This document shows positions 31,976-40,046 of a DNA stretch of 64,000 nucleotides, in pieces. Origin of the DNA: Microlunatus kandeliicorticis (lineage in GTDB: Bacteria > Actinomycetota > Actinomycetes > Propionibacteriales > Propionibacteriaceae); the NCBI RefSeq assembly GCF_014137855.1, contig NZ_JACGWT010000002.1:434001-498000 (forward strand), read 5' to 3'. A model generated the notes under the pieces. It searched no databases, had not been told where the DNA came from, and saw only the letters and a program-made list of their open reading frames with translations. Made by a program: the position numbers and the translations under genes. Position 1 is the stretch's first letter, and every line of letters starts with the position of its first letter.

Positions 31976-33048
31976 CAGCGCTTCTCCTCCGACCCGTCGT
32001 CGAACCGGTCCCCGGACTGGCCGCTCTGCCACCAGTCGCGGACCCGGCCCGCCGCCGCGGCCCCGACGCCGCCGACCACCCCGCCCAGCTTGCCGACGAC
32101 CTTGATCAACGGGTCCGAGCTGGTGGCGAACGCCCGCTTGTAGGACTCGGCGGCGGCCCGGACGTCCTCACCCATCGGGGCGTCCTTGTCGGCCGACCGC
32201 TTCGGGTAGTGCCCGGCCAGGATCTCGCGGTACTCGCTGCCGGCGGCCCACTGCTGGAGCTCCGCAGCGCGGAGCGCGGCCATCGGGTGGCTCTGGCCCG
32301 AGATCTGCAGCAGCTTGAGCACCGAGTCCCGGACGTCCCCGCTGCCCTGGTACTCCCGGGCCTGGTCGAGGAAACCGGCGACGTCCATGTCGTCGGGGTT
32401 GAGCGCCCCGGCGAGCGCGGCGTGCACTTTGAGCGCGCTCTGCGGGTCCTGGGTGCAGAGCAGGCCGGCGCGGTCGCAGGACAGCTCCGACTTCCGGAAC
32501 CACTCGTTCAGTCCGGTGATGATCGCCCGGACCCCCCACGAGCCGACCGGGATCCAGGCCACCGAGGTGGAGATGTTGATCAGCTGGAGCAGCAGCGTCC
32601 GGTAGAGCGCGTGTCCGCTGAGCACGTGACCGACCTCGTGGCCGATCACGAACCGCAGCCCTTCGGCGTCGAGCAGCTGGAGCATCCCGGTGCTCAGCAC
32701 GATGATCGGCTTGTCCAGCCCGATGGTGTTCGCGCTCGGCACCGGGTCCTGCTGGACGAACAACTCGGGGACCGGGTGCAGGTCGAGGGTGGCGGCGCAC
32801 TCGTCGACCATCCGGTAGAGCTCCGGGTACTGCCGCACCGAGACCCGCACCGAGGTGGCGAGCTGGAGCAGCCGGACGCTCCGCTCGCCGACCGCGCCGG
32901 AGACCGCCCGGAGCACCTGGTCGAACCCCGGGACGGCGCGCAGCGCGACCAGCGCACCGCGGTCGGCGGGGTGCTCGTAGGCCCGCGGGCTCAGGTCCGG
33001 GAACCGGATCCTCCCGGGACGGAGCTCCCGGCTGGTGGCGTAGCTCAT
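31975..33048 (-). CDS. M48-family zinc metalloprotease
   Basis: 357 residues. HEVGH (His137, Glu138, His141) is the zinc site; the third ligand is Glu in 'KSELSCDRAG'. The order N-terminal helical domain, catalytic domain, 'SHPMAALRAAEL' agrees with the M48 Ste24/HtpX group, but the family's strongly hydrophobic helices are few, so it may be peripheral or cytoplasmic. ATG 33048 with CATCCT 6 nt upstream. It shares a one-base overlap with the 44-residue membrane protein. Possible role in envelope protein quality control. Confidence 0.88.
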   Translation of the reverse strand: MSYATSRELRPGRIRFPDLSPRAYEHPADRGALVALRAVPGFDQVLRAVSGAVGERSVRLLQLATSVRVSVRQYPELYRMVDECAATLDLHPVPELFVQQDPVPSANTIGLDKPIIVLSTGMLQLLDAEGLRFVIGHEVGHVLSGHALYRTLLLQLINISTSVAWIPVGSWGVRAIITGLNEWFRKSELSCDRAGLLCTQDPQSALKVHAALAGALNPDDMDVAGFLDQAREYQGSGDVRDSVLKLLQISGQSHPMAALRAAELQQWAAGSEYREILAGHYPKRSADKDAPMGEDVRAAAESYKRAFATSSDPLIKVVGKLGGVVGGVGAAAAGRVRDWWQSGQSGDRFDDGSEEKR

Positions 33049-33146
33049 GGCGCAAGGATGCCCGATCCGGGCCCGGACGCGACGACGCCGCCGCCGGTCG
33101 GGGACCGGCGACGGCGTCGCGTGGGTGCGTGGACCGACCGCGGAGG

Positions 33147-33422
33147 TCAGCCGCCCATCTGGGTGCGGGCCATCGGCAGCAGCACCGCGAGGTAGACGAT
33201 CCAGAACACGATGTAGAGGACCGTCAGGATGATGCCGACGATGAGGCCGACCTTGGCCGGCGTGTTCTTGACGCCGACCGCCTTGGACTGGTTGAGCGCG
33301 ACCGCGCTCAGGATCAGGCCGACCAGCGGAGCGAGGAAGGCCAGGACCACGCCGACGATGCCGAGGGTCTTCCCCGGGTAGTCGGCCGGCGCCTGGGCGG
33401 GAACCGGCTGGGTTGCACTCAT
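33147..33422 (-). CDS. Small DUF4190-like membrane protein
   Basis: 91 residues. After a Pro-rich start, KTLGIVGVVLAFLAPLVGL begins the first helix; a short 'ALNQSKAVG' loop and a second hydrophobic hairpin follow. This is the DUF4190-like two-helix type. AAGGAG lies 9 nt before the ATG; a TAATGT box (minus strand, top-strand 33459-33464) fits a -10. A homologue lies just upstream at 33559-33834. Function unknown. Confidence 0.75.
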   Translation of the reverse strand: MSATQPVPAQAPADYPGKTLGIVGVVLAFLAPLVGLILSAVALNQSKAVGVKNTPAKVGLIVGIILTVLYIVFWIVYLAVLLPMARTQMGG

Positions 33423-33558
33423 GTGCGGTGTCTCCTTCTGGAGGGGATGGGCGCGGGCACATTAACCGGCGCGCGGCCCACGGGGTGGATGATTGACCTG
33501 GCTTCCGGCGATCTTGGCCGGATCGATATGAAACCGATGCTTCCCGGGACGGATCCGG

Positions 33559-33834
33559 TCAGTTGACGGTGCCGAGCTGGGTCGCGACGGCGATCACGTT
33601 GACGACCACCGCGATCACGGTGAGGCCGGTGGTGATCGCGCCGACGATGATCCCAGCCTTGGCGACGCCGTTCTCGAAGCCGGCGTTCTTCGACTGCTTG
33701 TAGGCCACGATGCTGACGATCAGCCCGACGACGTTGGCGACGATCGACAGCACCAGGCCGACGATGCCGAGGGTGCGGCCCGGGTCCTGCTGGGCGGCGG
33801 CGTAGGGGGCGCGGGTCTCGGTGACGTTGCTCAT
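33559..33834 (-). CDS. Small DUF4190-like membrane protein, tandem paralogue
   Basis: 91 residues with the same plan as the next gene: RTLGIVGLVLSIVANVVGL, 'KQSKNAGFENGVAKAG', second hydrophobic stretch. The ATG 33834 is chosen because AAGGAG lies 5 nt upstream; a much longer in-frame extension is not family-like. The pair arose by tandem duplication. Function unknown. Confidence 0.75.
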   Translation of the reverse strand: MSNVTETRAPYAAAQQDPGRTLGIVGLVLSIVANVVGLIVSIVAYKQSKNAGFENGVAKAGIIVGAITTGLTVIAVVVNVIAVATQLGTVN

Positions 33835-34120
33835 GGCTGCTCCTTGGTGGTGACGGTGCGCGGGCATGCGCACCGGGTCTGCGGGTTCGTGACGGGGGTC
33901 GGACGCATCGCGCGTCGGCTCGGTTCCCTGCCGGTGCGGGACCGGGAGAATCCGGATCGGTGGTGGTCGGCCGGGCCCCCGCGCCGGCCGCTCCCCACGA
34001 CCGGAGAACCTAGTCAGCGACAAGATCATCGAGTCGGTGAACGGGCCGTGGCCCGGCCATGGTTTCGCCCCGAAATCCCTGAGATCCGGTTCAGATCACG
34101 GCGACGGCTACCCTGCACGG

Positions 34121-35110
34121 GTGGCGGTCACCCTGCTCGGCCCGCAGCGTCGGCCGGCCGCGGCCCGCGCCGCGGTGGCCGAACGCGTCCCGGACGGCCA
34201 GATCGCGACGATCAACGCGGGCTGGCAGGAGCGAGAGCCGGACACCGGTGAGCTGGGCCGGGTGCTCGAGGGCCGGATGCGCAACCTCGAGCTCTGGGCC
34301 CGCTGGCAGCAGGTGCTGCGGGAGGACGCCGAGCACGCCCGCGCCGAGGGCGAGCTCGCCGCGGCCCTCGAGCAGCAGCAACGGCTCTACACACTGCGGC
34401 TCCGGCACGCCCTGGCCGCGCTGACCGCCGTCGCCCGCCAGGACGGCGACCCCGAGGCACGGACGGCGGCGCTCGACGACTGCCTCCGCGTGGTCCGCGA
34501 CCTCGACGACTGGCACCTGGCGCGGGTCAGCCGGCTGCGGACCGACTTCTACCTGGCCGTCCGTCTCGGCGAGCGCCCGGCGTTGCGGGCGCAGCGCGAG
34601 CAGGTCGCCGAGGTGGTCGCCGGGTGCCGTGGTGTCGTGGTCACCGGCGGTCACGTGGGTGTGCTGCTGCACGTGCTGCACCTCTTCGACGCCCGCCGCC
34701 TGATCACCGACGGACCGGCCGGCCGCGCGGTGATCGCCTGGTCGGCCGGGGCGATGGCCTGCTCGGAACGGGTGGTGCTCTACGGCGACTTCGCCGCCTC
34801 CGGCCCGCTCGACCCGCAGTACTGGGCCGAGGGGCTCGGTCTCTATCCGCGGGTCCTGCCGTTCCCGCACGCGCGCCGTCGGCTCGACCTGGACGACCGC
34901 GAGCGGCTCGGGGTGCTGGCCCGGCGTTTCGCCCCGAGGCGGTGCCTGTTGCTGGCCGACGGTGAGCGGGTCGACGTCGGCGACGCCGGCGAGCTGCCGC
35001 CCGCCGCCCGCACCCTCGAGCCGTCCGACCCGGGCCGCTCACCGGGGACCGCGTCCGGCTCCATGATCAGCGGCACCGTGACCGGCGATCCCGTGCCGAG
35101 CGCCTCATGA
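34121..35110 (+). CDS. S51/cyanophycinase-like (type 1 GATase-like) protein with helical N-terminal domain
   Basis: 329 residues. The C-terminal half carries 'VVVTGGHVGVLLHVL' and 'IAWSAGAMACSERVVLYGD', where the Ser of WSAGAM is the S51-type nucleophile. The N-terminal ~170 residues are Glu/Gln/Arg-rich and probably a long helical bundle, which is not part of classical peptidase E. GTG 34121 has TACCCT 6 nt upstream. Its stop codon overlaps a 22-codon mini-ORF that links it to the esterase gene, so the two products probably act together. Peptide or amide cleavage is the best guess. Confidence 0.7.
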   Translation: MAVTLLGPQRRPAAARAAVAERVPDGQIATINAGWQEREPDTGELGRVLEGRMRNLELWARWQQVLREDAEHARAEGELAAALEQQQRLYTLRLRHALAALTAVARQDGDPEARTAALDDCLRVVRDLDDWHLARVSRLRTDFYLAVRLGERPALRAQREQVAEVVAGCRGVVVTGGHVGVLLHVLHLFDARRLITDGPAGRAVIAWSAGAMACSERVVLYGDFAASGPLDPQYWAEGLGLYPRVLPFPHARRRLDLDDRERLGVLARRFAPRRCLLLADGERVDVGDAGELPPAARTLEPSDPGRSPGTASGSMISGTVTGDPVPSAS

Positions 35111-35165
35111 TCAGCGCTTCCATGATCAGGGTCTCCATGATCAGCGCTTCCGTGGTCAGCGAGGT
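35062..35165 (+). repeat. CATGATCAG repeats with 15-bp period
   Basis: CATGATCAG occurs at 35062, 35106, 35121 and 35136, and as a variant CGTGGTCAG at 35151. The last four are exactly 15 bp apart. They cover the end of the S51-like gene and the whole gap to the esterase gene. Confidence 0.85.
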
Positions 35166-35175
35166 GGGCCGGTGA
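35107..35175 (+). CDS. 22-codon repeat-encoded mini-ORF bridging two genes
   Basis: ATG 35107-35109 overlaps the TGA of the S51-like gene (35108-35110), and its own TGA (35173-35175) overlaps the GTG start (35172-35174) of the esterase gene. The peptide is built of five-residue repeats MISAS, MIRVS, MISAS, VVSEV, then GR. The double 4-base overlap is the geometry of termination-reinitiation coupling. No own ribosome-binding site is needed or seen. It may serve only to carry ribosomes across the gap; chance is not excluded. Confidence 0.4.
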   Translation: MISASMIRVSMISASVVSEVGR

Positions 35176-36326
35176 CCGGGCGACGGAAGCTGGCGATCAA
35201 CCGGCTGCGCTCGAACCCGCAGCTCGACCAGGCCGCGGCCGAGCGTTTCCTGGCCCGCCACACCTTCCCGATCATCGAGGGCGTCAAGGCGACGTTCGCG
35301 GTCCGGGTCGACGACGTCGACGCGGTCTACCTGCGGCACCGGGTGCAGGGACTGCCCGGCGATCTCGCGCTGCGCCGGCTGCCTGGCACCACGGTGTGGT
35401 GGGTGGTGGTCGAGATCCCGTCGAGCTCGCGGGTCGAGTACCAGTTCGAGTCGCGTCGCGGTGATCACTGGCACCGGTTCAACGACCCCGGCAACCCGCA
35501 CCTGGCCCGGAGCCCGGTCGGAGACTCGTCGGTCTGCTTCGGCGACGGTTACCGCACACCCTCCTGGAGCGAGCCGGACCCGGAGGCCCGCCCCGGCGAG
35601 CTGGTCGCGTGGGAGCTGCGCAGCGTGGCCCAGCGCCGGACCAACCGGGTCACCCTCTATCTGCCGGCCCGGTTCCGCGAGACCACCCGCTATCCGTTGC
35701 TGGTGGTCCACGACGGCGCTGACTACCTCGAGTACGCGCAGATGAAGACGGTGCTGGACAACCTGATCCACTCGCTCGACCTGGCCGAGACGGTCGTCGC
35801 CTTCACCGATCCCGGCGAGCGGCTCACCGAGTACCCGAACAACGCCGCGCACGCCCGCTGGATCGCCCACGAGCTGGTGCCCACCCTCGAGGAGCGGCTG
35901 CCGCTGGCCGGCCGCCCGTCCGGTCGCTGCCTGATGGGGTCGAGCTTCGGCGGCGTCGCCTCGCTCTCCGTCGCCCACCGCAACCCCGGCTACTTCGGGT
36001 CGCTGCTGGTGCAGTCCGGCTCGTTCGTGTTCACCGACATCGGCGACGACCACGGCGAGGACCCGGCCTTCGACCCGGTGGTCGCCTTCGTCAACCGGTT
36101 CCGGGCCCGCCCGCGGCGGGTGGTCGAGCGGATGTTCGTCTCCTGCGGCGTCTACGAACCGTTGATCACGCCTAACCGCTCGATGCTCAACACCTTCCGC
36201 GAAGCCGGGATCGAGGTCGACTACGTCGAGTCCCGCGACGGGCACAGCTGGCCGTCCTGGCGGGACCGGCTGCGGGACGGACTGAGCTGGATCTACCCGG
36301 GTCCGAGCACCTTCGTCTACGAGTAG
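35172..36326 (+). CDS. Enterochelin-esterase-like alpha/beta hydrolase
   Basis: 384 residues. The N-terminal ~130 residues resemble the beta-sandwich of Fes/esterase D-like proteins; the C-terminal domain has 'YPLLVVHDGADYL', the elbow GSSFGG (Ser nucleophile) and a His in RDGHSWPSW. It would cleave ester bonds of a siderophore or another polyester. GAGGTGG lies 5 nt before GTG 35172. Coupled to the S51-like gene through the mini-ORF. No siderophore genes are nearby, so that substrate is unproven. Confidence 0.8.
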   Translation: MTGRRKLAINRLRSNPQLDQAAAERFLARHTFPIIEGVKATFAVRVDDVDAVYLRHRVQGLPGDLALRRLPGTTVWWVVVEIPSSSRVEYQFESRRGDHWHRFNDPGNPHLARSPVGDSSVCFGDGYRTPSWSEPDPEARPGELVAWELRSVAQRRTNRVTLYLPARFRETTRYPLLVVHDGADYLEYAQMKTVLDNLIHSLDLAETVVAFTDPGERLTEYPNNAAHARWIAHELVPTLEERLPLAGRPSGRCLMGSSFGGVASLSVAHRNPGYFGSLLVQSGSFVFTDIGDDHGEDPAFDPVVAFVNRFRARPRRVVERMFVSCGVYEPLITPNRSMLNTFREAGIEVDYVESRDGHSWPSWRDRLRDGLSWIYPGPSTFVYE

Positions 36327-36387
36327 GCCTGCCACCCGCCGGGGAAACCAGTTGTCGGCGGTCGGCGTCGGCTGCTTCACTCCGCGG

Positions 36388-37293
36388 GTGTCCCTGACCG
36401 AACGCCCACTGGCCGAGACCGACCTCGACGCGATCATGGCGATGCTGCACAGCTACGACCTCGCCTACGTCGGCGAGCCGATGATGGACGCCGAGGACGT
36501 GCTCGGCGAGTGGCAGATGCCGAGCTTTGAGCTGGCCCGCGACACCCTCGGGCTGGTCGACGACGACGGACGGCTGGTCGGTTACGCCAGCGTCGACAGC
36601 GGCGGGACGGTCGAGGTCACCACGGACCGGGAGCTCTGGAACGGTCCGGAGGAGGAGCGGTTGCTCGACCACGCCGAGCGGCACGCCGCCGCCCGCGGGA
36701 TCACCTCGGTCCGCCGCTTCGTCGCCGGCGCCGATGTCGAGGGGCAGGCGCTGATGAGGCGTCGCGGGTGGTCGGAGGCCTACACGAGCTGGGTGCTCCA
36801 GCTCGGCCCCGACGACGAGATCCGCACCCGCGAGCTCCCGCCCGGCTACGCCGTCCGTCCCTTCGCCGCCGAGGACGCCGAGGAGGTCCACCGGGTGGTC
36901 GCCGAGGCGTTCTCCGAGTGGCAGCAGAACCAGCGCAGCTTCGAGGACTGGCACGCCTCCGTCGTGGAGCGGCCCGGGGCCGACTCGACCCGGTTCCGGG
37001 TGGTCACCTTCACCGACCCGGCCGGCGGCGACGCACCGCAGATCGTCGGGGCCTGCGTGGTCTTCGACGGCCCGGAGGAGGCCTGGGTCTCGCAGCTGGC
37101 GGTCGCCCGCGACCACCGGCACCGCGGACTGGCCCAGCGGCTGCTGGCCGACACCTACCGCGGGGCCCGCGAGCGCGGCGTGGCCAGGGGCGGCCTCAGC
37201 ACCGACAGCCGGACCGGTGCGCTCGGGCTCTACCAGCGGCTCGGGATGACCGTCTTCTGCGAGTACCGCTGCTTCACCCGCACGCTGGCCTGA
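36388..37293 (+). CDS. Double GNAT-domain N-acetyltransferase
   Basis: About 301 residues with two GNAT folds. The C-terminal one is active-type: 'SQLAVARDHRHRGLAQRLLADTYRGARERG' contains the acetyl-CoA-binding R/Q-x-x-G-x-A. The layout recalls mycothiol synthase and other tandem GNATs, but key MshD features were not confirmed. GTG 36388 follows TTCACT by 6 nt, with TTGTCG (36352-36357) as a fair -35 at 18-nt spacing; a TTG at 36352 is an alternative start. Convergent with the DUF805 gene. Confidence 0.75.
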   Translation: MSLTERPLAETDLDAIMAMLHSYDLAYVGEPMMDAEDVLGEWQMPSFELARDTLGLVDDDGRLVGYASVDSGGTVEVTTDRELWNGPEEERLLDHAERHAAARGITSVRRFVAGADVEGQALMRRRGWSEAYTSWVLQLGPDDEIRTRELPPGYAVRPFAAEDAEEVHRVVAEAFSEWQQNQRSFEDWHASVVERPGADSTRFRVVTFTDPAGGDAPQIVGACVVFDGPEEAWVSQLAVARDHRHRGLAQRLLADTYRGARERGVARGGLSTDSRTGALGLYQRLGMTVFCEYRCFTRTLA

Positions 37294-37305
37294 CCGGTCG
37301 CCCGG

Positions 37306-37758
37306 TCAGTCGAAGCGGTCGCCGGCCGTGCTGTCGGGGGCGGCGAGCAGCGCGAGCAGGATGAGCGGGCCGGCCACCGGGATCAGCACGCCGAGCACCC
37401 AGAACCCGGAGTGGCCGCTGTCGTGCAGCCGCCGCACCATCACCGCGAGCGCCGGCACCACGATCCCCAGCGCCCAGACGTAGCCGATGACGTCGCCCGC
37501 CGAGCCGGTGCTGACCAGCGAGGCACGCCAGCCGCCGGAGCTGACCACGTCGACGATCTTGAGCACCACGTTGACCGCGCTCGCGAACAGGAACCACCAC
37601 CAGAACTCGCTGCGGCTGGCCCGGCCCCGGAAGACCGCGTACTTGCGGAACACCCGGGACAGCGCCTCGCGCGGGGTGGCGCCGTAGAGCGGCGCAGCGA
37701 AATCGTCGCCCTCGTCGGGGCGGCCGCTCGGACGGCCTGCGGTCACCGGTGAGCTCAC
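37306..37758 (-). CDS. DUF805-family membrane protein
   Basis: 150 residues. 'YAVFRGRASRSEFWWWFLF' is the typical DUF805 opening of helix 1, and VRRLHDSGHSGFWVL lies in the second half; four helices in all. Inner-membrane protein of unknown function, common in actinobacteria. The GTG 37758 gives a ~25-residue polar N-terminal tail. Convergent with the GNAT gene and divergent from rpsF. Confidence 0.85.
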   Translation of the reverse strand: MSSPVTAGRPSGRPDEGDDFAAPLYGATPREALSRVFRKYAVFRGRASRSEFWWWFLFASAVNVVLKIVDVVSSGGWRASLVSTGSAGDVIGYVWALGIVVPALAVMVRRLHDSGHSGFWVLGVLIPVAGPLILLALLAAPDSTAGDRFD

Positions 37759-37854
37759 GCGCCCACCGTGCTCCGCCGGAGGGTCAGCGCGGGCCGGTCC
37801 CGGTCCGTGGACCGCGGCCGCCTCGAGGATTGGGCGCCCGGGCGCCCCGCCGGG

Positions 37855-37992
37855 TAGAGTCGTCCCTTGGTCCCGGCTCCGGTCGGGACCGACTCGCGTC
37901 CCGCCGACCAAGAGGCGGCCGCGGGTCCGCATCGCCCTCCTGTCGCGGGGACGTCCCGTGACCGCAGAGACCAGAGGAGGAGGAGTTCGCGC
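37855..37992 (+). promoter_or_regulatory. rpsF promoter and structured leader
   Basis: TAGAGT at 37855-37860 is the likely -10. The ~125-nt leader folds: CTTGGTC (37866-37872) pairs with GACCAAG (37906-37912) and encloses GTCCCG/CGGGAC (37870-37875 with 37884-37889). A CCG lies at the base of the outer stem. S6:S18 autoregulatory leaders in other bacteria carry a CCG in a bulge beside such stems, so this may be one; the two stems share three bases and could be alternative folds. Confidence 0.45.
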
Positions 37993-38283
37993 ATGCGCAA
38001 GTACGAAGTCATGGTCATCATGGACCCGGACGTCCAGGAGCGGGCCGTCGCCCCGGCGCTGGACCAGTTCCTGACCGTCATCACCAAGTCCGGTGGCACC
38101 GTCGACAACATCGACATCTGGGGCCGTCGTCGGCTCGCCTACGAGATCCAGAAGAAGAGCGAGGGCATCTACGCGGTGCTCAACCTCACCGCCGAGCCCG
38201 ACGCCGTCCGCGAGCTGGACCGTCAGTTCGGCATCAACGAGTCGATCATGCGGACGAAGGTGCTGCGCACCGACGCCAAGTGA
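37993..38283 (+). CDS. rpsF: 30S ribosomal protein S6
   Basis: 96 residues. [13 protein letters not shown] and '[23 protein letters not shown]' are diagnostic. It pairs with S18 on the 30S platform. ATG 37993 with a GAGGAGGAGG-rich ribosome-binding site. First gene of rpsF-ssb-rpsR-rplI. Confidence 0.98.
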   Translation: MRKYEVMVIMDPDVQERAVAPALDQFLTVITKSGGTVDNIDIWGRRRLAYEIQKKSEGIYAVLNLTAEPDAVRELDRQFGINESIMRTKVLRTDAK

Positions 38284-38441
38284 TCCGCTGACCGTCGGCC
38301 CACCGGTGGCGGCGTCCGGCAGCCCACGACCCGAGGGTCTTGGCGTTGTCGGTGGCCGCTGACAGACTCCGGCCCGACGGCGTCCGCGATCGACGGCAGC
38401 ACCGTCCACAGCACTGGTCAACCGGAGCACGGAGCAGAGAC

Positions 38442-39029
38442 ATGGCAGGCGAAACCACCATCACCCTGGTCGGCAACCTCACCGCCGACCCGGAGCTGCG
38501 CTTCACCCCCTCGGGTGCGGCCGTGGCGAACTTCACCGTGGCCTCGACGCCGCGGACGTTCGACCGGCAGACCAACGAGTGGCGTGACGGCGACGCGATG
38601 TTCATCAACTGCGCGGTCTGGCGCCAGGCCGCCGAGAACGTCGCGGAGTCGCTGCAGAAGGGCACCCGGGTCATCGTCCAGGGTCGGTTGAAGTCGCGCA
38701 GCTACGAGACCCGCGAGGGTGAGCGGCGCACCGTCTTCGAGATCGACGTCGACGAGGTCGGCCCGGCGCTGCGGTACGCGACCGCCAAGGTCACCCGGAC
38801 CAGCAGCGGCGGCGGACAGGGCGGCGGCTACTCCGGTGGCGGCGGCCAGGGCGGCGGCGGGTACTCCGGCGGTCAGGGCGGCGGTCAGGGCGGGGGCCAG
38901 GGCGGCTCGCGTCAGCAGTCCGGCGGCCAGGGCGGCGGGTACGCCAACGACCCGTGGGCCACCGGCGGGGGCAGCTCCGGCGGTTCCGACCCGTGGGCCA
39001 GCAACGGCGGCGACGAGCCCCCGTTCTGA
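38442..39029 (+). CDS. ssb: Single-stranded DNA-binding protein
   Basis: 195 residues. OB-fold with '[20 protein letters not shown]' and '[20 protein letters not shown]', then a Gly/Gln-rich linker (about 125-180) with GGGQGGG-type repeats and the acidic tip DEPPF that recruits replication and repair proteins. ATG 38442 with GGAG upstream; longer in-frame starts are unlike the family. The 158-bp gap after rpsF may hold a separate promoter. Confidence 0.98.
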   Translation: MAGETTITLVGNLTADPELRFTPSGAAVANFTVASTPRTFDRQTNEWRDGDAMFINCAVWRQAAENVAESLQKGTRVIVQGRLKSRSYETREGERRTVFEIDVDEVGPALRYATAKVTRTSSGGGQGGGYSGGGGQGGGGYSGGQGGGQGGGQGGSRQQSGGQGGGYANDPWATGGGSSGGSDPWASNGGDEPPF

Positions 39030-39107
39030 TCGGGACTCGTCCCGCACCACACAGACACACACGGCACATTCCGGCTCCGGCCGGGCTCACAGAAGGAGAG
39101 CACCACA

Positions 39108-39344
39108 ATGGCCAACGCACGTGATCCACTGCGCAAGCCGAAGAAGAAGGCCAACCCGCTCAAGAAGGGTCAGGTCGTCGACTACAAGGACACCCAGACG
39201 CTGCGGAAGTTCATCTCCGAGCGCGGCAAGATCCGCGCCCGCCGGGTGACCGGGCTGAGCGTCCAGGAGCAGCGCCTGGTCGCCATCGCGATCAAGAACG
39301 CCCGCGAGGTCGCGCTGCTCCCGTACGCCTCGACGGCTCGCTGA
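39108..39344 (+). CDS. rpsR: 30S ribosomal protein S18, cysteine-free (C-) form
   Basis: 78 residues. '[25 protein letters not shown]' is the S18 signature. The N-terminal zinc-ribbon cysteines of C+ S18 are missing; no Cys occurs in the protein, and '[25 protein letters not shown]' is closer to zinc-free paralogues. AAGGAG precedes the ATG. It sits in the housekeeping operon, where many actinobacteria have the C+ form. Confidence 0.97.
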   Translation: MANARDPLRKPKKKANPLKKGQVVDYKDTQTLRKFISERGKIRARRVTGLSVQEQRLVAIAIKNAREVALLPYASTAR

Positions 39345-39367
39345 GCCGCGGGAAGGAGAGAACACCG

Positions 39368-39814
39368 ATGAAGCTCATCCTGACCGCTGCGGTCGACAAC
39401 CTGGGTGTGGCCGGTGACGTGGTCGAGGTCAAGGACGGGTACGCCCGCAACTACCTCGTCCCGCGCGGGTTCGGCATCCGGTGGACCCCGGGTGCGGAGA
39501 AGCAGATCGAGGGCATCAAGCGGAGCCGCGACGCACGCGAGATCCGGGGCGTCGAGCACGCCCAGGAGGTGCGGGCGCAGCTCGAGGAGATCACCGTCGA
39601 GGTGCCGGTCCGCGCCAGCGCGGGCGGCAAGCTGTTCGGCGCGGTGACCCCGAGCGCCATCGCCGGCGCGGTGAAGAAGGCCGGTGGCCCGGCGATCGAC
39701 AAGCGGGCCGTCACCATCGCCAAGCCGATCAAGAGCCTCGGCACCCACCAGGTCGGCATCAAGCTCCACGACGCCGTGACCGCGCACCTGCCGGTCACCG
39801 TCGTCGCCGAGTGA
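39368..39814 (+). CDS. rplI: 50S ribosomal protein L9
   Basis: 148 residues, the normal length. 'GVAGDVVEVKDGYARNYLVPRG' is the L9 signature; the C-terminal domain follows a long helix. GGAAGGAG precedes the ATG. Last gene of the operon, followed by a strong terminator. Confidence 0.98.
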   Translation: MKLILTAAVDNLGVAGDVVEVKDGYARNYLVPRGFGIRWTPGAEKQIEGIKRSRDAREIRGVEHAQEVRAQLEEITVEVPVRASAGGKLFGAVTPSAIAGAVKKAGGPAIDKRAVTIAKPIKSLGTHQVGIKLHDAVTAHLPVTVVAE

Positions 39815-39864
39815 GCTGACCCTCGCAGCACCCTCGCAGGACCCGTAACACCCAGCAGCACCGT

Positions 39865-39895
39865 CACCGCCCCGGAGCACCGCTCCGGGGCGGTG
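39865..39895 (+). terminator. Terminator of the rpsF-ssb-rpsR-rplI operon
   Basis: A perfect 14-bp stem (39865-39878 with 39882-39895) and a 3-nt loop, 50 bp after rplI. Confidence 0.9.
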
Positions 39896-40046
39896 TCGTC
39901 TTCCCGGCCGGTCGCGCCGCCGCCGGGATGCGCTGTCGGGCGGAGGCCTCGTCCGTCTGCAGGGTGATGCCGGCGGCGCCGCGCCGGCCGACAATGAGGT
40001 GCGGCGCGGCAGTGGGGCCGCGCGTTCGCGTCACTGGGGAGACGTC

